From contig JAIRKG010000095.1 in NCBI GenBank assembly GCA_031260235.1, positions 1 through 9,977 on the forward strand: a stretch of 9,977 bases of DNA. Reading direction: 5' to 3'. The position numbers and the translations under genes are program-made. Origin of the DNA: Dysgonamonadaceae bacterium. Its GTDB lineage: Bacteria; Bacteroidota; Bacteroidia; Bacteroidales; Azobacteroidaceae. The stretch's first letter is position 1. Every line of letters begins with the position of its first letter. Below, in pieces: positions 6,871 to 9,977 of this stretch. The notes below the pieces were generated by a model. The model did no database searches and was not told the DNA's origin. It was given only the letters and a program-made list of their open reading frames with translations.

Positions 6871-9642
6871 TTATGTCCGCGCCAAAAACCGCCCGGTATA
6901 AGAAGCCGAGCAACCGGCAATCTCCTCCGGCGTTCCGGTGCAAACCAGCGATCCGCCGTTTTCCCCGCCTTCGGGGCCTAAATCAATCACGTGGTCGGCA
7001 CATTTGATAACGTCCATGTTGTGTTCGATGACGGCAATCGTGTGCCCCCGCTCAATCAGTGCGTCGAAAGCCTTCACGAGAGTTTTAATGTCGTGGAAAT
7101 GCAGACCGGTCGTAGGTTCGTCGAAGATAAACAGGGTGGGTTGCGCCTTTTCTTCTTCCAGGTGGAAGGCGAGTTTCACGCGCTGGTTTTCTCCGCCGGA
7201 AAGCGTGTATGAACTTTGCCCCAGCTTGATATAACCCAGGCCGACTTCCTGTAAACACTTCAATTTCTTTATTTTATTCCCGAAAAAAGCGATGGCTTCG
7301 TCGATGGTCATGTTCAACACGTCGTAGATATTTTTGTGGTGGTATTCCACGTCCAGAACATCCTGTTTGAAGCGTTTACCGTGGCAGGATTCACATTCCA
7401 GCACCACGTCCGCCATGAATTGCATTTCGACGGTGATAAATCCTTCGCCCTTACATTCTTCGCAACGCCCGCCTTCGACGTTGAACGAAAAATGAGCCGG
7501 CGTGAATCGCATCTGTTTTGCCAAAGGCTGTTCGGCAAACAGTTTCCTGATTTCGTCGTATGCCTTCACGTATGTTACCGGATTGGAACGGGTCGAACGC
7601 CCGATCGGATTCTGGTCGATAAATTCGACCGCACCGACCAGGTGCAAATCGCCGGACAACTCGACAGCGCGGACGGATATGTCCTGCTTTTCGAGATACT
7701 GCTTCACGCCCCTGTAAAAAACATCGCGCACCAGCGACGATTTCCCCGACCCGCTAACGCCGGTGATTACGGTCATCACATTCAACGGAAATTTTACGTC
7801 AATTGATTTGAGATTGTTTTCGCGTGCGCCCTTGACTTCAATGTAGTTGTTCCATTTCCGGCGGCGGGCTGGAACCGGAATCTGTTTCCTGCCGGTCAGG
7901 TAATTAATGGTGTAACTGTTGGCGGCATTACCGGATAGAGCATCTTTCAAATGTCCCTGGTAAACAATCTCTCCGCCTAATTGTCCGGCGTCAGGTCCCA
8001 CGTCGATAATATAATCGGCGGCGCGGATAATTTCTTCGTCATGCTCTACGACAACTACCGTATTCCCCAGCATTTGCAGTTGCCTCAATACGGTTATCAA
8101 CAATCCGGTATCCCTTGAATGTAGACCGATGCTCGGTTCGTCGAGAATATAAAGCGAGCCGACCAGACTGCTCCCCAAAGAAGTTACCAAATTGATTCTT
8201 TGGCTTTCTCCGCCGGAAAGCGTTGACGAGGGGCGGCTAAGCGTCAGATAACCCAAACTCACGTCGTTAAGGAATTGCAGGCGGGCATTGATTTCCGTTA
8301 AAAGTCGCTTCCCGACCAGCGCGTCGTGTTCGTTCAATTCCAGGTGGAGGAAAAAGTCACGGAGTTTATCTACGGGCATATCAACCAGCGTCAAGATGGA
8401 TTGTCCGCCCACTTTCACATATTGGGCTTGCGGTTTCAGCCGTGCGCCATTGCAAACCGGACAGACCGTTTTCCCGCGATAACGCGCCTGTAAAACACGG
8501 TATTGAATTTTATATATATTGTCTTCTACGTGTTTGAAGAAATCGTCAATGCCCTTTAATACGCCTTTTCCATGCCAAAGCAAATCTTTTTCCGCTTGCG
8601 TAAGTTGATAATAAGGTCTGTGAATCGGGAAATTATATATGCCGGCACGGGAAATAAAATCCTGTTTCCATTCCTGCATTTTATCGCCTTTCCAGCAAGC
8701 CACCGCGTTTTCATATACCGACAGAGACTGATTGGGAATAACAAGGTTTTCATCAACACCGATTACTTTTCCAAAACCGTCGCATCTCGGACATGCGCCG
8801 GCGGGACTGTTGAAGTTGAACATCAAATCGGAAGGCTTTTCAAACGTTACGCCGTCGGCTTCAAACTTGCAGGAAAATTCTTTGGAAACAGTGCCTTCAC
8901 CGGTATAAAATTTGAGTATCGCATAGCCGTTGCCTTCGTAAAACGCGGTTTCGACGGAATCGGAAAGACGGGAAACGGTCATCCTGTCGGACGAAGCGGT
9001 TAGACGGTCGATGAGGAGGTATATGTCGCCGGAGAAATTCTCTTGGAGTGCGAAATGCTTGTTTTGTCCGTTTAATATTTCGTCAATGCGGTATGCCGTA
9101 TCATTGATTTCCACCCGTGAAAAACCTTCTTTAAGGAAGATTTCCAATTGTTCTCTTATGGTGCGGTCTTCGCGAGCCGGTATTTTGGTTAGCAGGGTAA
9201 GCCGTTCGCCTTCGGGATGTTTCAGCATTTCGTCCACCACGTCGGCGACGCTGTATTCTTTGACTTCCTGCCCTGATACCGGCGAAATGGTTTTGCCGAT
9301 ACGGGCAAAAAGCATCCTGATATAATCATATATTTCCGTTGAAGTGCCGACCGTCGAGCGGGGATTGCGGATGTTCACTTTTTGTTCGATTGCAATGGCC
9401 GGAGGAATTCCTTTGATGTAGTCGGTTTCGGGTTTGCTCATTCGTCCGAGGAACTGGCGTGCGTAGGCAGAGAGGCTTTCCACGTAGCGCCGCCGGCCTT
9501 CGGCATAAAGCGTATCAAAAGCCAGCGAGGATTTTCCCGAACCCGATAAACCTGTGATAACGACAAATTTATTGCGGGGGATCTCCACATCAATGTTTTT
9601 CAAGTTATTAACCCTTGCGCCCTTAATGATAATCCTTTTCAT
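6871..9642 (-). CDS. uvrA: UvrA, excinuclease ABC subunit A
   Basis: The 923-residue product is full length (E. coli UvrA has 940). It is the dimeric ATPase that scans DNA for bulky or UV lesions and loads UvrB in nucleotide excision repair. Two ABC ATPase modules are intact: Walker [10 protein letters not shown] (31-39) and GVSGSGKSS (628-636), signatures LSGGESQR (475-482) and LSGGENQR (814-821), and Walker B with DEP (501-503 and 841-843). The UvrB-interacting and insertion regions lie between the first Walker A and its signature. Zinc-binding cysteines are C284/C287 (CPRC), C394/C397 (CPVC) and a complete C-terminal finger C727, C730, C750, C753. The first half of the N-terminal finger is reduced to a lone C258 (CKFE instead of CxxC), a form I associate with Bacteroidota but cannot check here. 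The ATG at 9642 follows A/T-rich sequence and has a -7 element upstream. Many Bacteroidota have more than one UvrA; motif content points to the main repair type. Confidence 0.97.
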   Translation of the reverse strand: MKRIIIKGARVNNLKNIDVEIPRNKFVVITGLSGSGKSSLAFDTLYAEGRRRYVESLSAYARQFLGRMSKPETDYIKGIPPAIAIEQKVNIRNPRSTVGTSTEIYDYIRMLFARIGKTISPVSGQEVKEYSVADVVDEMLKHPEGERLTLLTKIPAREDRTIREQLEIFLKEGFSRVEINDTAYRIDEILNGQNKHFALQENFSGDIYLLIDRLTASSDRMTVSRLSDSVETAFYEGNGYAILKFYTGEGTVSKEFSCKFEADGVTFEKPSDLMFNFNSPAGACPRCDGFGKVIGVDENLVIPNQSLSVYENAVACWKGDKMQEWKQDFISRAGIYNFPIHRPYYQLTQAEKDLLWHGKGVLKGIDDFFKHVEDNIYKIQYRVLQARYRGKTVCPVCNGARLKPQAQYVKVGGQSILTLVDMPVDKLRDFFLHLELNEHDALVGKRLLTEINARLQFLNDVSLGYLTLSRPSSTLSGGESQRINLVTSLGSSLVGSLYILDEPSIGLHSRDTGLLITVLRQLQMLGNTVVVVEHDEEIIRAADYIIDVGPDAGQLGGEIVYQGHLKDALSGNAANSYTINYLTGRKQIPVPARRRKWNNYIEVKGARENNLKSIDVKFPLNVMTVITGVSGSGKSSLVRDVFYRGVKQYLEKQDISVRAVELSGDLHLVGAVEFIDQNPIGRSTRSNPVTYVKAYDEIRKLFAEQPLAKQMRFTPAHFSFNVEGGRCEECKGEGFITVEMQFMADVVLECESCHGKRFKQDVLDVEYHHKNIYDVLNMTIDEAIAFFGNKIKKLKCLQEVGLGYIKLGQSSYTLSGGENQRVKLAFHLEEEKAQPTLFIFDEPTTGLHFHDIKTLVKAFDALIERGHTIAVIEHNMDVIKCADHVIDLGPEGGENGGSLVCTGTPEEIAGCSASYTGRFLART

Positions 9643-9677
9643 ATTTATTGTATTCTTTATCCTTCAAATTCAGGCTG

Positions 9678-9685
9678 CAAAGATA
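9678..9685 (-). promoter_or_regulatory. -7 element of the uvrA promoter
   Basis: TATCTTTG on the minus strand (complement at 9678-9685), followed by C, is a perfect Bacteroidota -7 element. It would start transcription near 9671 with a leader of about 28 bases. No TTG is found 19-21 bases upstream (about 9705-9709), which is a G/C-rich stretch next to the palindromic repeat. The promoter may be weak or regulated. I see no SOS/LexA-like palindrome. Confidence 0.5.
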
Positions 9686-9719
9686 TGAAAAAAGTTGCGA
9701 GTTTCGCCCCGCCCCACCT

Positions 9720-9857
9720 CGTCATTGCGAGCCGCGAAGCGGCGCGGCAATCCATTTCTTTTCTTTTCTGGATTGCTTCGGACTTTGTCCTCGCAATGAC
9801 GGGGCTGTGGCTTTGCGACCCCACTCCGTCACCCAGAGGCGAAGCTGAAGCAATCCA
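9720..9857. repeat. Dispersed-type palindromic (REP/MITE-like) repeat with three arms
   Basis: This fills most of the non-coding gap between uvrA and the next gene. The outer arms CGTCATTGCGAG (9720-9731) and CTCGCAATGACG (9790-9801) are perfect 12-bp inverted repeats. Inside them GCAATCCA (9747-9754) pairs with TGGATTGC (9769-9776) around a pyrimidine loop, and GCCGC/GCGGC (9731-9743) forms a small side hairpin. A third, degenerate arm follows at 9827-9857: it starts CGTCA, passes GAGGCGAAGC and ends GCAATCCA, in the same orientation as the left arm. The CGTCATTGCGAG...GCAATCC pattern is one I recognise as recurring many times in some bacterial genomes, often mistranslated into spurious short proteins. 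No transposase is present, so any movement would depend on one elsewhere. Short open frames across this stretch (9648-9933, both strands) are not genes. Confidence 0.8.
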
Positions 9858-9859
9858 AA

Positions 9860-9903
9860 AAAACGTCACAAATTTTTCATGTTTTTGTCACATTTTTGTC
9901 ACA
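9860..9903. repeat. Array of 11-base repeats upstream of the last gene
   Basis: TTTTTGTCACA occurs twice in perfect tandem (9882-9892 and 9893-9903). The two preceding 11-base units fit the same register more loosely: AAAACGTCACA (9860-9870), which keeps GTCACA, and AATTTTTCATG (9871-9881), which is degenerate. GTCACA therefore appears at 9865, 9887 and 9898, spaced 22 and 11 bases, close to whole helical turns. The array ends 9 bases before the -7 element at 9913. This geometry suits a regulator binding one DNA face, but chance or replication slippage in AT-rich DNA is possible. Confidence 0.5.
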
Positions 9904-9912
9904 ACTATATTT

Positions 9913-9920
9913 TATCTTTG
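9913..9920 (+). promoter_or_regulatory. -7 element for the gene at the right edge
   Basis: TATCTTTG at 9913-9920, followed by C, is a perfect -7 element 26 bases before the ATG at 9947. No TTG lies at the usual 19-21-base spacing; TTG at 9885-9887 (25 bases) and 9896-9898 (14 bases) both belong to the 11-base repeats. A promoter lacking a good -33 next to repeats suggests activator dependence, which is inference. Confidence 0.55.
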
Positions 9921-9946
9921 CTGTCGAAATTAATAATAAAAAATTT

Positions 9947-9977
9947 ATGGAAACTGAAAAATTAGAAGAACAAGTAT
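9947..9977 (+). CDS. Start of an unidentified gene, cut by the window edge
   Basis: ATG at 9947 opens a reading frame METEKLEEQV that runs off the end. Support comes from the promoter -7 element 26 bases upstream and the A-rich sequence before the ATG, as at other starts in this window. The ten visible residues are charged and hydrophilic with no signal peptide, which suggests a cytoplasmic protein. They are too few to name a family. It is divergent from uvrA. Confidence 0.55.
   Translation, partial: METEKLEEQV

Noticed and set aside
7336..9003. Several + strand open frames (for example 7336-7806 and 8572-9003) opposite uvrA
   Set aside because: All lie inside uvrA, whose minus-strand frame carries both ABC modules and zinc fingers. 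The + strand frames have no motifs or promoters of their own.
9648..9933. Short open frames on both strands over the right-hand gap
   Set aside because: They translate the palindromic repeat (HCEPRSGAAIH-type and IASRLAMT-type strings), a known source of spurious protein predictions.
1..9977. A new defence, toxin-antitoxin, retron or secretion system
   Set aside because: Every substantial coding region fits a known family (lipoprotein, PfkB kinase, S41 protease, two GT-C transferases, UvrA). No nuclease, reverse transcriptase, effector or paired small toxin gene is present. The last gene is too truncated to judge.

Overview
This window looks like ordinary chromosome from a member of the Bacteroidota, most likely the order Bacteroidales. 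The main reason is that five intergenic regions carry the Bacteroidota-type promoter core TAnnTTTG (-7), in two clear cases with a TTG (-33) 19-20 bases upstream. Starts are preceded by A/T-rich sequence without a Shine-Dalgarno motif. The lipoprotein has an acidic tail after its lipobox cysteine, and the UvrA has the first zinc-finger form I associate with this phylum. I cannot fix the genus.

Left part (1-1245): a promoter and a long AT-rich leader precede a small acidic lipoprotein gene on the + strand, which ends in a clear terminator. Facing it is a complete minus-strand transcription unit: promoter, two identical tRNA-Asn(GTT) genes exactly 100 bases apart, and a terminator. The tRNA promoter is divergent from, and interlocked with, a promoter for the next + strand gene.

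Centre (1246-4030): a two-gene + strand operon encodes a PfkB-family nucleoside/sugar kinase and a periplasmic S41 carboxy-terminal processing protease. It ends in a strong hairpin-plus-T terminator.

Right part (4049-9642, all minus strand, read from right to left): uvrA (nucleotide excision repair) comes first. A short gap with its own promoter follows, then two polytopic GT-C-fold glycosyltransferases that overlap by 14 bases. These two probably act as a pair, adding sugars from polyprenyl-phosphate donors on the periplasmic face of the inner membrane; the acceptor is unknown.

The 304-base gap at the right end holds a dispersed-type palindromic repeat with three related arms, sandwiched between the uvrA promoter and a divergent promoter. 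The divergent promoter is preceded by an array of 11-base repeats and drives a gene of which only ten codons are visible.

I found no CRISPR array, transposase, phage gene, toxin-antitoxin pair or new defence system. The most interesting material is non-coding: the interlocked promoters, the palindromic repeat with a possible relic copy elsewhere in the window, and the 11-base phased array.
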